A DNA stretch of 5,720 nt. Source: Thermoplasmata archaeon. Lineage in GTDB: Archaea > Thermoplasmatota > Thermoplasmata > Thermoplasmatales > Thermoplasmataceae. The stretch covers positions 1 to 5,720 of the forward strand of contig JAJYDZ010000135.1 of NCBI GenBank assembly GCA_021790415.1, in the 5' to 3' direction. Below the pieces are notes generated by a model, which was given only the letters and a program-made list of their open reading frames with translations, did not search any database and was not told the origin of the DNA. This document shows, in pieces, positions 1 through 5,720 of this stretch (position 1 is the first letter of the stretch; the number at the start of each line of letters is the position of its first letter). A program made the position numbers and the translations under genes.

Positions 1-140
1 TATTCCCATATGCAAAACCGATTAAAAGAGTTATAGAAATCTCGAATTTCACAGATATGGAAATTTAATTCTATCCTGTGAATCAATTCCTGCCAATAAA
101 TGGTTAAATTTTTATTGCTTCTTACTCTATGGCGTTTGAA
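1..140. other. Left flank: possible gene tail and tRNA leader
   Basis: No gene can be assigned here. The third forward frame is open from the window edge to a TAA at 66-68 and would encode 21 residues ending FTDMEI, which could be the C-terminus of a gene lying to the left. The opposite strand is also open to the edge from a GTG near base 50, so the direction of any neighbouring gene is undecided. Bases 69-140 contain stops in all frames I followed and are the leader region of the tRNA gene. Confidence 0.3.
104..117 (+). promoter_or_regulatory. Possible TATA box for tRNA-Pro
   Basis: The stretch gttaaatttttatt is an A/T-only run about 25 to 35 bases ahead of the mature tRNA 5' end. This is the distance expected for an archaeal box A serving a tRNA transcript with a short or absent leader. 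The surrounding DNA is also AT-rich, so this is placement plus composition and not a strong motif match. Confidence 0.35.
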
Positions 141-213
141 GGGGCTGTGGGGTAGCTTGGTATCCTACGGGCTTTGGGAGCCTGAGACTCCGGTCCAAAT
201 CCGGGCAGCCCCA
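141..213 (+). tRNA. tRNA-Pro (anticodon TGG)
   Basis: A full cloverleaf can be folded by eye. The acceptor strand GGGGCTG (141-147) pairs with CAGCCCC (206-212), and A213 is the discriminator base. The D arm is GGGT...TCCT with the GG of the D loop. The anticodon stem CGGGC/GCCTG has one G-T pair, with loop TTTGGGA giving anticodon TGG at 175-177. The T arm is TCCGG-TCCAAAT-CCGGG. The 3' CCA is not encoded, since the discriminator is followed by TTT, and no intron is present in the anticodon loop. The tRNA reads proline CCN codons. It abuts the minus-strand accessory block, and tRNA 3' ends are common integration points for archaeal mobile elements. Confidence 0.97.
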
Positions 214-398
214 TTTCATGATTGGGGATATAGATAACTTCAAAAAAAGTTGTGATTTTTAGGAATAATTATATTAATTAGAAGATATTATTCTTGAGAT
301 TTGGGTTGAAGTTGAGGGTACATGACCTATATTGGTCAATTTTAAAAGTTTGTAAATGTTAAAAGTTAACAGAGTCTTACGAGTTTAACAGTAGATGT
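214..398. other. AT-rich spacer between tRNA and minus-strand block
   Basis: No coding frame of note. Two small inverted repeats are visible: a 9-base-pair imperfect stem AGGAATAAT/ATTATTCTT (261-269 with 287-295, one G-T pair), and GTTAA-aag-TTAAC (358-370). A 5-base-pair stem CCCCA/TGGGG (209-213 with 223-227) begins inside the tRNA 3' end and could help end the transcript, though no T-run follows it. All are short enough to be chance in AT-rich DNA. Confidence 0.4.
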
Positions 399-713
399 TT
401 ACATTTTACCGTACATTTGCTGTTTCTTAAACAATGTTAACAGAATTTTAACTACCTTAACTCTTGGATTTAGATGCTTTCCGCTCTTTATCTTCGTTTT
501 GATCTTGTAGAGGGCTTGTTGAGAGATTCCTTTTTCCTTTACATCCTTTGTCTTCAAAGAGAGAATCCAGTTATAGAATTCCATGACGTTATCATATTCC
601 AGATAGTCATTCTCTTCAATTCCGGTGATCTGAGTTTCGTCAATGTTATTTGATTTATGTTCAATATATATTATTGAGTCGACAATAATTGATACCTGTG
701 TGTAAATTTTATG
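399..713 (-). pseudogene. Start-less HTH tail fragment, resembles archaeal Cas1 C-terminus
   Basis: The minus strand is open for 104 codons from just after a TGA at 714-716 to the TAA at 399-401. The first ATG is at 582-584 and would give a 61-residue protein. No ribosome-binding site precedes that ATG, and the protein-like sequence continues upstream of it (IIYIEHKSNNIDETQ...), so this looks like the end of a longer, lost gene. The last ~60 residues form a basic helix-turn-helix-like segment, GISQQALYKIKTKIKSGK, preceded by FYNWILSLKTKDVKEK. From memory this layout resembles the C-terminal extension of some archaeal Cas1 integrases. The catalytic body of Cas1 is absent, so the assignment is tentative. 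The same kind of tail occurs at 4523-4693 with about one third identity. The frame begins exactly where the restriction-modification gene ends (709-711), indicating that the two were joined by rearrangement. An unrelated HTH protein remains possible. Confidence 0.45.
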
Positions 714-3630
714 TCACGTCTCGGATATTAGAGCTGGTGGATAAACTACGCATAGTCTCTAGTTCCTGCAAAATTACATTATATATTTTTGGCAACCAGT
801 AGTCAATTTCATCAAACGTAAAGCCTAACACCTTAAGAATAGTTCTATCAATTTTAACTCGTATTAGGTTCTTTTGTTCGTATTGCTCTAACAATGATGG
901 GAGTTCTGCTTTTCTTACTTCATCAAACAACTTAAACAGGGTTAATAATTCCTCCTTATCAAGCGAATCTTGGTCTAACAAATAAAAGTTTGACAAGTCT
1001 TCTTCTTTTACATCTATAAATTGCCCTGTGGTTTCCTGATGGTTCTGAAGTAAAGATAGCATTGCTATAGAGCTATTCATAAAGAGACTTACCAAAATAG
1101 CTTCTTCTTTTTCGCAATCAAATATCTTCAAAGAATCAGGCGGTACAAATGGTTCATCAGAATAAACAGAAAGGACATGTGTATGTGGCGAATATGGATT
1201 GAAACGTCTAAAAATTGTAACATGTGAGTACTTTCGAAGCGCTTTTCGTCTCACGAGATCCCAGGAAAAATCAGTTTTCTCCTTAAAAGATGAGAGGATG
1301 AGAACCTTTTCATAGCCTTCATACTTATCTACAATAAATCTATCTGCTAAGTTTTCAATATCAATAGACTTAACACCTGTAATAGTCCTCACGGTTTTAA
1401 TCGTATTTGCTTTATTTATATAGAAAAATTCATTAGTAAGAGATAATCTAAAACGTATTTTGCCTCCTTCTGTTCGATCATAAACAAGAAAAGCTCTCTG
1501 AGTCCTGTCTTTCGTTATAGGATCAGTTATGAAAACAATTTCTGATGTGCCTTTAGGTGAGGTATGAAATCCATCCTTGACCTTGTTTACATCAAATGGT
1601 TTTATCTTTGAAGGTTGCTTCGATGTTAAAATTTCAAAGAACTTCTTCGTTGGTTCAATGTTGGAAGCATTTAACGCCCATAGATATTGGTTCAAATTTT
1701 TTCCCATAACTTCTCTTTCGTTTACTACGTATGTCTCTAATGTTTTATTTAGGTGAAGACCTTCTTTTGAACTGTTATAATTTACTATATCAACTACTTT
1801 TGCAATATCACCGAAAGATAGTGAATCCTTATTTTCCTTTAAAAAAACAAATGAGACGCTACTATCTGTTTTATCAGATTTATATCTCTTCTCTGCGATT
1901 AGAAGAACATCTCTAAAACTTGACTTTTCGCTGAATGCTATATTATATATTGGTTTAACAATAATTCTAATGTGATATTCATTTATAATAAATTTTCTAA
2001 TTTTCTCAGTGGAATTACTCCTTGAGATGCTTATGGGAATTACAGCAGCAATTATCCCTCTTGGTTTCAAAAGCTTATCAGCTAGGGATAAAAAATATCC
2101 CCAAAGATTTACTTGATTTCCGCAAATACGAGATAATATGCTATTGTTTATTTTTTTTCTCATTTCCTCAGGCATTTTTTCCCGATCGCTAAATGGAGGA
2201 TTCATTATTACAATGTCTACTGGTTTTATTGTGAATGATGATCCCCTTCCTTTTCCTGAGACAGCTCCTTTAATTTTTTTGGTCTTGGCATATTCAACTT
2301 CGTCTAACGTTCTCTGAATTTCAGTGGTGTATGGATTAAAGATGATACCATGAGTTAGAAATTTTCGTAATTCAAGAATGGGTGCAAGTTCCAAAGAGTC
2401 TTGGGTAGATATTCGTATAGTATTGGTTTGTTCTTCTATATTTTGCATTGTAAGATTGATTGCAGAAATATGCGCAGCAAACGGCATTATATCTATGCCT
2501 GTCAAATCATTTTCAATAAACTGCTTATGAACTAAATTGAGATTTTTTAAACCATGAGAACTTTCGTATAGCTGCAACTTACGTTTGTAACTAGCAACAA
2601 GCAAAGTACCAGAGCCGCAAGCCGGATCAATTATTGTTTGATCCCAAGAATTAATTGCAAGTGATGCTAAAAGATCTGCAGCATTTGGGTGAGTATAGAA
2701 TGCAGCTAAGACTTTTCTAACTTCAAAAGGAATTAAATCGTGGAAAAATCTTCCCGCTAGATCATGGGTTATATTTTCTGCCCTAAGGAGTTTGATTGCT
2801 TTAATAATATCATTTATTATTTCTATAACATCGTTTTGATTTGGAATGTGGCCAAGTAGGTTTATCTTGTAAATGGATTGAAAATCTATTTCCGTTATCT
2901 TATCGAAATATGATTGTATGTCTTTGAGTTCTTTAATATCTGCAAATTCTGGTAAATTTTTGGAATTAGTCTTTTCTTTATATATGTAGTAGAATAGAAG
3001 CTGGTTGAATAATAAGAAAGAAGCGAGGTTGACAACTTGTTTCTTTCCGGTTTCTTTATCCTTTATTTCGCCTATTGATGTAAAGAGTTCAAGCTTATTT
3101 ACTACCTCGGAAACAAGTTCGTCTGTTCTTATTTGATAGACAACTGAATTTAAATCACTTACGTATCTTTCTATAAGCTTAACGGTAGTTGCAAAGTCAA
3201 TTTTTGTTTTACTTTGCGTTATGTTTTCTTTGAGTTGAGTAAAAAATGCTTCTATTGTAACAACTAGACTTTCAGTCCAGTATTCAGTCAAGCTAATGAC
3301 TGTAACCATGCTCTTTAAAGTAACTCTTGCCACAGTATCGTAATTAGAAATGGGTTCGTTTCTAATTCGGTCAGGGTAGATTACAATTATGATATTTCGT
3401 GTACCTAGTTTTCTACTATAATCATAAGCTTGTGCAACAGCCTTGACACCAATCTGGTCTGGTTTTCCAATCTTTACTTCTACCACAAAGGAAAGAGACC
3501 CGTATTTGAACAAAACGTCTGGTTCCTTATCAAAGACCATTGTATTACCTATAGCATCGAACCCTGACTCTTTCAAATATGAAATTATTGGCTCGTACAA
3601 TGTCCGTTCTTCAATTCTTGGTAATACCAT
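709..3630 (-). CDS. Fused nuclease / N6-adenine DNA methyltransferase (type IIG-like R-M enzyme)
   Basis: A 973-residue single-chain restriction-modification enzyme that should methylate adenine in its recognition site using S-adenosylmethionine and cleave unmethylated DNA. The N-terminus (about 8-90) is a PD-(D/E)XK nuclease of the type I HsdR N-terminal style: E13, D38 in KEPDVL, E51-V-K53, then Q67 and Y69/Y71 in the following helix. A mostly helical linker follows to about 290. An HsdM-like region then reads DLAGRFFHDLIP and FYTHPNAADLL (motif X, 311-321). Motif I is DPACGSG (335-341), the acidic motif II residue is D380 in TGIDI, and motif IV is NPPF (477-480). Residues ~640-973 should recognise DNA; the MNSSIAML...FIDVKEEDL stretch (851-879) resembles the C-terminal region of such methylases. 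All catalytic residues look intact. The start ATG is preceded by GGGAAGTGAT with 5-base spacing. Six bases separate it from the upstream ORF. No specificity subunit or ATPase motor is encoded in the window, so type IIG fits better than type I. Confidence 0.94.
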   Translation of the reverse strand: MVLPRIEERTLYEPIISYLKESGFDAIGNTMVFDKEPDVLFKYGSLSFVVEVKIGKPDQIGVKAVAQAYDYSRKLGTRNIIIVIYPDRIRNEPISNYDTVARVTLKSMVTVISLTEYWTESLVVTIEAFFTQLKENITQSKTKIDFATTVKLIERYVSDLNSVVYQIRTDELVSEVVNKLELFTSIGEIKDKETGKKQVVNLASFLLFNQLLFYYIYKEKTNSKNLPEFADIKELKDIQSYFDKITEIDFQSIYKINLLGHIPNQNDVIEIINDIIKAIKLLRAENITHDLAGRFFHDLIPFEVRKVLAAFYTHPNAADLLASLAINSWDQTIIDPACGSGTLLVASYKRKLQLYESSHGLKNLNLVHKQFIENDLTGIDIMPFAAHISAINLTMQNIEEQTNTIRISTQDSLELAPILELRKFLTHGIIFNPYTTEIQRTLDEVEYAKTKKIKGAVSGKGRGSSFTIKPVDIVIMNPPFSDREKMPEEMRKKINNSILSRICGNQVNLWGYFLSLADKLLKPRGIIAAVIPISISRSNSTEKIRKFIINEYHIRIIVKPIYNIAFSEKSSFRDVLLIAEKRYKSDKTDSSVSFVFLKENKDSLSFGDIAKVVDIVNYNSSKEGLHLNKTLETYVVNEREVMGKNLNQYLWALNASNIEPTKKFFEILTSKQPSKIKPFDVNKVKDGFHTSPKGTSEIVFITDPITKDRTQRAFLVYDRTEGGKIRFRLSLTNEFFYINKANTIKTVRTITGVKSIDIENLADRFIVDKYEGYEKVLILSSFKEKTDFSWDLVRRKALRKYSHVTIFRRFNPYSPHTHVLSVYSDEPFVPPDSLKIFDCEKEEAILVSLFMNSSIAMLSLLQNHQETTGQFIDVKEEDLSNFYLLDQDSLDKEELLTLFKLFDEVRKAELPSLLEQYEQKNLIRVKIDRTILKVLGFTFDEIDYWLPKIYNVILQELETMRSLSTSSNIRDVT

Positions 3631-3645
3631 TTAATATCACTTCCC
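3631..3645 (-). promoter_or_regulatory. Ribosome-binding site for the R-M enzyme, overlapping an upstream stop
   Basis: On the minus strand GGGAAGTGAT (3636-3645) partly complements the archaeal 16S 3' end, and 5 bases separate it from the ATG at 3628-3630. The TGA inside GTGAT is the stop codon of the 72-residue ORF. Termination on the small ORF therefore places a ribosome directly on the R-M start, the layout expected for translational coupling. Confidence 0.6.
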
Positions 3646-3855
3646 TAATTGGTATATTCTCTCAGCACTTACTGAACTGTCTTTCTTTGTTTTATTGTAA
3701 ACATTCCAACCCAGTGCTTCAAACAATGGTATAATGATATCCTTTTTTGTAGATTCTTCATTGTATTTCTTGATTTCACCTGATTTCTTAATTTGTTCAT
3801 CTTTGGAAACTAATTCAACAACTCTTTCGAAATCTACTTCTTTCCCTAGACCCAT
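3637..3855 (-). CDS. Truncated N-terminal piece of a type IIG/HsdR-like nuclease (72 aa)
   Basis: This short protein matches the opening of type IIG restriction enzymes. The stretch NEESTKKDIIIPLFEALGW (32-50) is the characteristic first helix and LGWxV strand of their N-terminal nuclease domain, and it is followed by SVSAERIYQLGK. In full-length relatives that segment leads into the catalytic strand (VDY...F, then EAK). Here a TGA comes right after K72, so the catalytic D and ExK are missing and the piece cannot cut DNA alone. In-frame reading past the stop hits TAA two codons later, and I saw no continuation in other frames, so this is not a simple frameshift. The start has a good ribosome-binding site, AGGATGAT (3859-3866), with 3 bases to the ATG, and lies 11 bases after the membrane-protein gene. 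It may be a remnant of a replaced R-M gene, or a retained small protein whose translation is coupled to the downstream enzyme. Confidence 0.65.
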   Translation of the reverse strand: MGLGKEVDFERVVELVSKDEQIKKSGEIKKYNEESTKKDIIIPLFEALGWNVYNKTKKDSSVSAERIYQLGK

Positions 3856-3866
3856 TGTATCATCCT

Positions 3867-4526
3867 TTATTCGATTTTGATATATCTGTTGATCAATACC
3901 ACAAAAGCAATAAAAAGAACTGCTAGCACAATCCCAACTATAAAATTTAGAGAAAGATAATTTTTTGTGATTAATATCTTGTTAAACAGGGGGATATCAT
4001 ACGAAGCAGTCACTTGGAAACCTAATACATACCAAGTGAATTTCTTAAAGAATTTCTTGAGGTAACTTATAACATTTATGGACTTGTCGATTGCACCAGA
4101 CCTAACAAATGAAAACCCAAAGAGAAATCCTAGGACTATAAGAACATCTGAGATCTCTATCCGGTAGAATATTACTAACATAGATAGGAATATAACAGCA
4201 GAAAATCCTAGCAATATTGCCTGAGAGTTATCCTCTTCTGACCAAAAACTGGCAAAATACAATCCAGTTGTAATTGATAAAATCAATATAACAATGTCTA
4301 GCTCTAGTGAGTTTGCAAATGGCTCAAAGCCAAAACTGCTCAGTATATAACCCCCAAAAACTATGATTATTAGAGCAATCATTATGCCCCATATAAAAGC
4401 CCAAAAAAACTGCTTGTCTGAAAACTTTTTCAATAATACAGACAAGATTTTGCTTTGTTTCACCGTCCCATGGTTTTTAGTCATAGTTTTTGATTCGCTT
4501 GAATTTAAGTTTTCAACGTTTTTCAT
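3867..4526 (-). CDS. Five-helix membrane protein of unknown function
   Basis: A 219-residue protein I do not recognise. The first ~38 residues are polar and basic (many K, S, N), with no signal peptide, and should be cytoplasmic. Hydrophobic segments that could span the membrane lie at about 41-63, 76-94, 103-121, 126-142 and 192-213. A basic, aromatic loop (156-170, KKFFKKFTWYVLGF region) lies between the last two. No catalytic, metal-binding or transport motif is visible. The ATG at 4524-4526 is supported by AAGGTGAG (4533-4540) with a 6-base gap. It overlaps the stop of the preceding start-less tail in an ATGA arrangement, and the next gene starts 11 bases after its stop. Placement at the head of an R-M operon makes an accessory or toxin-like defence role conceivable, but nothing in the sequence shows it. 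Confidence 0.75.
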   Translation of the reverse strand: MKNVENLNSSESKTMTKNHGTVKQSKILSVLLKKFSDKQFFWAFIWGIMIALIIIVFGGYILSSFGFEPFANSLELDIVILILSITTGLYFASFWSEEDNSQAILLGFSAVIFLSMLVIFYRIEISDVLIVLGFLFGFSFVRSGAIDKSINVISYLKKFFKKFTWYVLGFQVTASYDIPLFNKILITKNYLSLNFIVGIVLAVLFIAFVVLINRYIKIE

Positions 4527-4693
4527 TCAATTCTCACCTTTGTTTTATTATACATTTTTATCGTCTTACCTTCTTTAATCTTCTTTTGCTGATACCATAA
4601 TGTAGATTTGTTTATCTTCAATTCTTTTCGTTTCTGAGGATCGATCGATAAAATCTTGAATTCTACTATATCGATTTGTTTCCTTTTCTTTGA
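4523..4693 (-). pseudogene. Second start-less HTH tail, resembles archaeal Cas1 C-terminus
   Basis: The minus strand is open for 56 codons after two consecutive TGA stops and ends at TGA 4523-4525. It has no ATG or GTG near its beginning, so it is not translated as an independent protein in any obvious way. The sequence reads QIDIVEFKILSIDPQKRKEL, then KINKSTLWYQQKKIKEGK, then TIKMYNKTKVRIE. This is the helix-turn-helix-like pattern that, to my knowledge, closes many archaeal Cas1 proteins, and it matches the fragment at 399-713. Its stop overlaps the membrane-protein start (ATGA), as co-translated operon genes do. That suggests a complete gene with this tail once led the operon and lost everything upstream. 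A frame to its right (around 4694-4740) encodes further basic residues and could be frameshifted remains, but I could not recognise them. Confidence 0.5.
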
Positions 4694-5060
4694 TCATCAC
4701 CTCTCTCTTTAACTTTTCTGGTGGTCTTTGTATGTTCTACTGTTCACCGCTGTGCGGTATTCTGACTTACATTTACAGGGATACCGGAGTTAGTCTAAAT
4801 TGTCACATTACAGTTTTTAACACGGGATGAACTCAGTAAACCTTGATCAGATGCCACTTCAGAATTCTTTTATTGTTTTTATCGCAAAAGTTTTGCTTTT
4901 CAGCAAATAGAATATTGAATTGCAGACATAGCAGATATAACCTGGATTTTCAAAAGAAATTTGATTAGTATGCCCCATCTACTAAAGGATAGCAAGACTT
5001 ATTTGCGGAACCATTTATTTTGTTATTTATGTGACTGTCTGCTGGAAACAATAAAATTGT
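4694..5060. other. Intergenic region between the R-M operon and the thiolase
   Basis: No supported gene on either strand. Two perfect small palindromes are visible: ACCGC-tgt-GCGGT (4746-4758), and GCAAAA-g-TTTTGC (4884-4896) followed by TTTT. Either could be a hairpin or a protein-binding site. The sequence GCCCCAT at 4973-4979 echoes the tRNA 3' end, but only over 7 bases. I saw no repeated unit that would suggest a CRISPR array. The operon promoter probably lies in this stretch, but no single TATA box stands out. Confidence 0.45.
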
Positions 5061-5070
5061 ATTTATAATA
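5061..5070 (+). promoter_or_regulatory. Probable TATA box of the thiolase gene
   Basis: The run ATTTATAATA is a good archaeal box A, preceded by the purine-rich ataaaa. A transcript starting about 25 bases downstream would begin near 5090 and carry a leader of about 20 bases before the ATG at 5111. That short leader contains no clear Shine-Dalgarno sequence. Confidence 0.5.
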
Positions 5071-5110
5071 ACTCGCAATATACTTTAACTGTTTTCCCAT
5101 CCAGACATGA

Positions 5111-5720
5111 ATGACCTCTATCGTCGGATTTGGGATGACAAGGTTCGGTAAGAGGGATGAGGACCTAATTTCACTTGCAGTTGAGAGTTCTCAGGTCATT
5201 TCTGCAAAATATTCTGATTTCATTGATCTCGTACTGGTTTCAAATTCCTATTGCTGCGAATATACCGGGATATCCGGTCTGTCCGATCATATTTGCTCAT
5301 CCCTTTCAATTGACGGGACACCTTCCATGAGGGTAGATAATACAAGCGGAAGCGGCGGTTCTGCAATCTACATCGCAAATTCCATGATAAAAAGCGGGTA
5401 TGTTAACACCATCCTTGTTATCGGAGCGGAGAAGATGACTTCTGTACCTTCTCGAAAGTCAACGTCCATAATTGCTTCACTGCTTTCTGAACGTGAAAGA
5501 AAATCCGGACTGACGCTTCCTTCTCTTGCAGCATTCATGGCAAAAGCATACATGAGAGAATACGGTGTGGGAATGGAAATGATCTCTTCTGTCGCTGTGA
5601 AAAATCACAGAAACGGTGCATTGAACCAATATGCTCACTTCCAGAAGCCTGTTGATTTATCAGACATAATGAAATCAAAGATAATAGCAGACCCACTTAG
5701 ATTATACGATTTCTGCCCGG
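5111..5720 (+). CDS. Thiolase-family protein, archaeal/SCP-x type (partial, 3' end outside window)
   Basis: The first 203 residues of a thiolase fold protein; a full member is about 390 residues. Family members normally join or split acyl-CoA units (acetyl-CoA to acetoacetyl-CoA and similar). The opening MTSIVGFGMTRFGK is the first strand. MRVDNTSGSGGSA (73-85) occupies the active-site position, followed by MIKSGYVNTILVIGAEKMT, VKNHRNGALNQYAHFQKPV (163-181) and SKIIADPLRLYDFCP, all family landmarks. The active-site residue is Ser79 where relatives have the nucleophilic Cys (CASG or CATG), so ordinary thiolase chemistry is doubtful; Cys48/49 lie elsewhere. An ATG at 5107 is out of frame and soon stops, which fixes the start at 5111. 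In archaea such genes are often followed by a DUF35 zinc-binding partner, here beyond the window. Base composition is visibly higher in G+C than the minus-strand block. Confidence 0.93.
   Translation, partial: MTSIVGFGMTRFGKRDEDLISLAVESSQVISAKYSDFIDLVLVSNSYCCEYTGISGLSDHICSSLSIDGTPSMRVDNTSGSGGSAIYIANSMIKSGYVNTILVIGAEKMTSVPSRKSTSIIASLLSERERKSGLTLPSLAAFMAKAYMREYGVGMEMISSVAVKNHRNGALNQYAHFQKPVDLSDIMKSKIIADPLRLYDFCP

Noticed and set aside
1731..1916. Open frame of 61 codons on the plus strand
   Set aside because: It lies antisense inside the methyltransferase gene, has no ribosome-binding site, and its composition mirrors the coding strand of the real gene.
3443..3634. Open frame of 63 codons on the plus strand
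   Set aside because: It is the complement of the nuclease-domain coding sequence, whose motifs (D38, E51-V-K53) are clearly on the minus strand.
3636..3660. Simple frameshift joining the 72-residue ORF to the R-M enzyme
   Set aside because: No frame through the junction continues with the expected VDY...EAK segment, and the downstream gene has its own start, ribosome-binding site and complete nuclease domain.
4363..4578. Open frame of 71 codons on the plus strand across the membrane-protein start
   Set aside because: Antisense to the membrane gene and the HTH tail; no ribosome-binding site and no recognisable protein.
4588..4701. A 37-codon ORF starting ATG ATC AAA after GAGAGGTG, in another frame across the HTH tail
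   Set aside because: The purine-rich motif overlaps or abuts the ATG, leaving no proper spacing, and the product is featureless, whereas the overlapping frame has a recognisable HTH pattern.
4973..4979. GCCCCAT matching the tRNA-Pro 3' end, a possible attachment-site copy
   Set aside because: Only 7 bases agree and the flanks differ; a tRNA-derived attachment site or target duplication should be longer. The same short string also occurs near 4385.
4694..5060. Possible CRISPR array next to the Cas1-like tail
   Set aside because: No repeated unit of 24-37 bases with regular spacing is visible here or elsewhere in the window.
5368..5553. Open frame of 61 codons on the minus strand
   Set aside because: Antisense to the thiolase, which has unmistakable family motifs in this stretch.

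Overview
The window looks archaeal. It has a tRNA-Pro(UGG) gene with no encoded CCA. Ribosome-binding sites complement the archaeal 16S 3' end (GGTGA/GTGAT type), there is an archaeal-looking TATA box ahead of the last gene, and that gene is a thiolase of the archaeal/SCP-x type. I cannot fix the lineage from sequence alone. A euryarchaeon in the broad sense (Thermoplasmata or Methanosarcinales-like) is my guess.

Layout: bases 1-140 hold at most the tail of an unknown gene and a possible tRNA promoter. A complete tRNA-Pro lies at 141-213 (+). Bases 214-398 are AT-rich and non-coding. From 399 to 4693 everything reads on the minus strand. In transcription order (right to left) this block holds a start-less 56-residue helix-turn-helix tail (4523-4693), a five-helix membrane protein (3867-4526), and a 72-residue protein that looks like the amputated N-terminus of a restriction enzyme (3637-3855). 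These are followed by a 973-residue fused nuclease/N6-adenine methyltransferase (709-3630) and a second start-less HTH tail (399-713). The intact genes are 6 to 11 bases apart and their ribosome-binding sites overlap upstream stop codons, so they form one operon. Bases 4694-5110 are intergenic and carry the thiolase promoter. A thiolase gene (5111 to the window end, +) runs off the right edge.

How the parts relate: the central block is a restriction-modification (defence) module in an apparent accessory island next to a tRNA gene. Its base composition is lower in G+C than the thiolase (18/60 against 27/60 in two sampled 60-base lines, 1861-1920 and 5401-5460). The R-M enzyme carries its own PD-(D/E)XK nuclease and its own C-terminal recognition-like region, so it needs no separate specificity subunit. 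The 72-residue ORF upstream is the head of a different nuclease family that stops just before the catalytic residues, suggesting a past gene replacement at the same spot.

The two most unusual observations are as follows. First, two diverged copies of one HTH-like tail bracket the module; the tail resembles the C-terminal extension of archaeal Cas1 proteins (CRISPR or solo/casposon type), and neither copy keeps the Cas1 catalytic body. Second, the thiolase has Ser where the nucleophilic Cys of the family should be. No CRISPR array, terminal inverted repeat or duplicated tRNA end could be seen.
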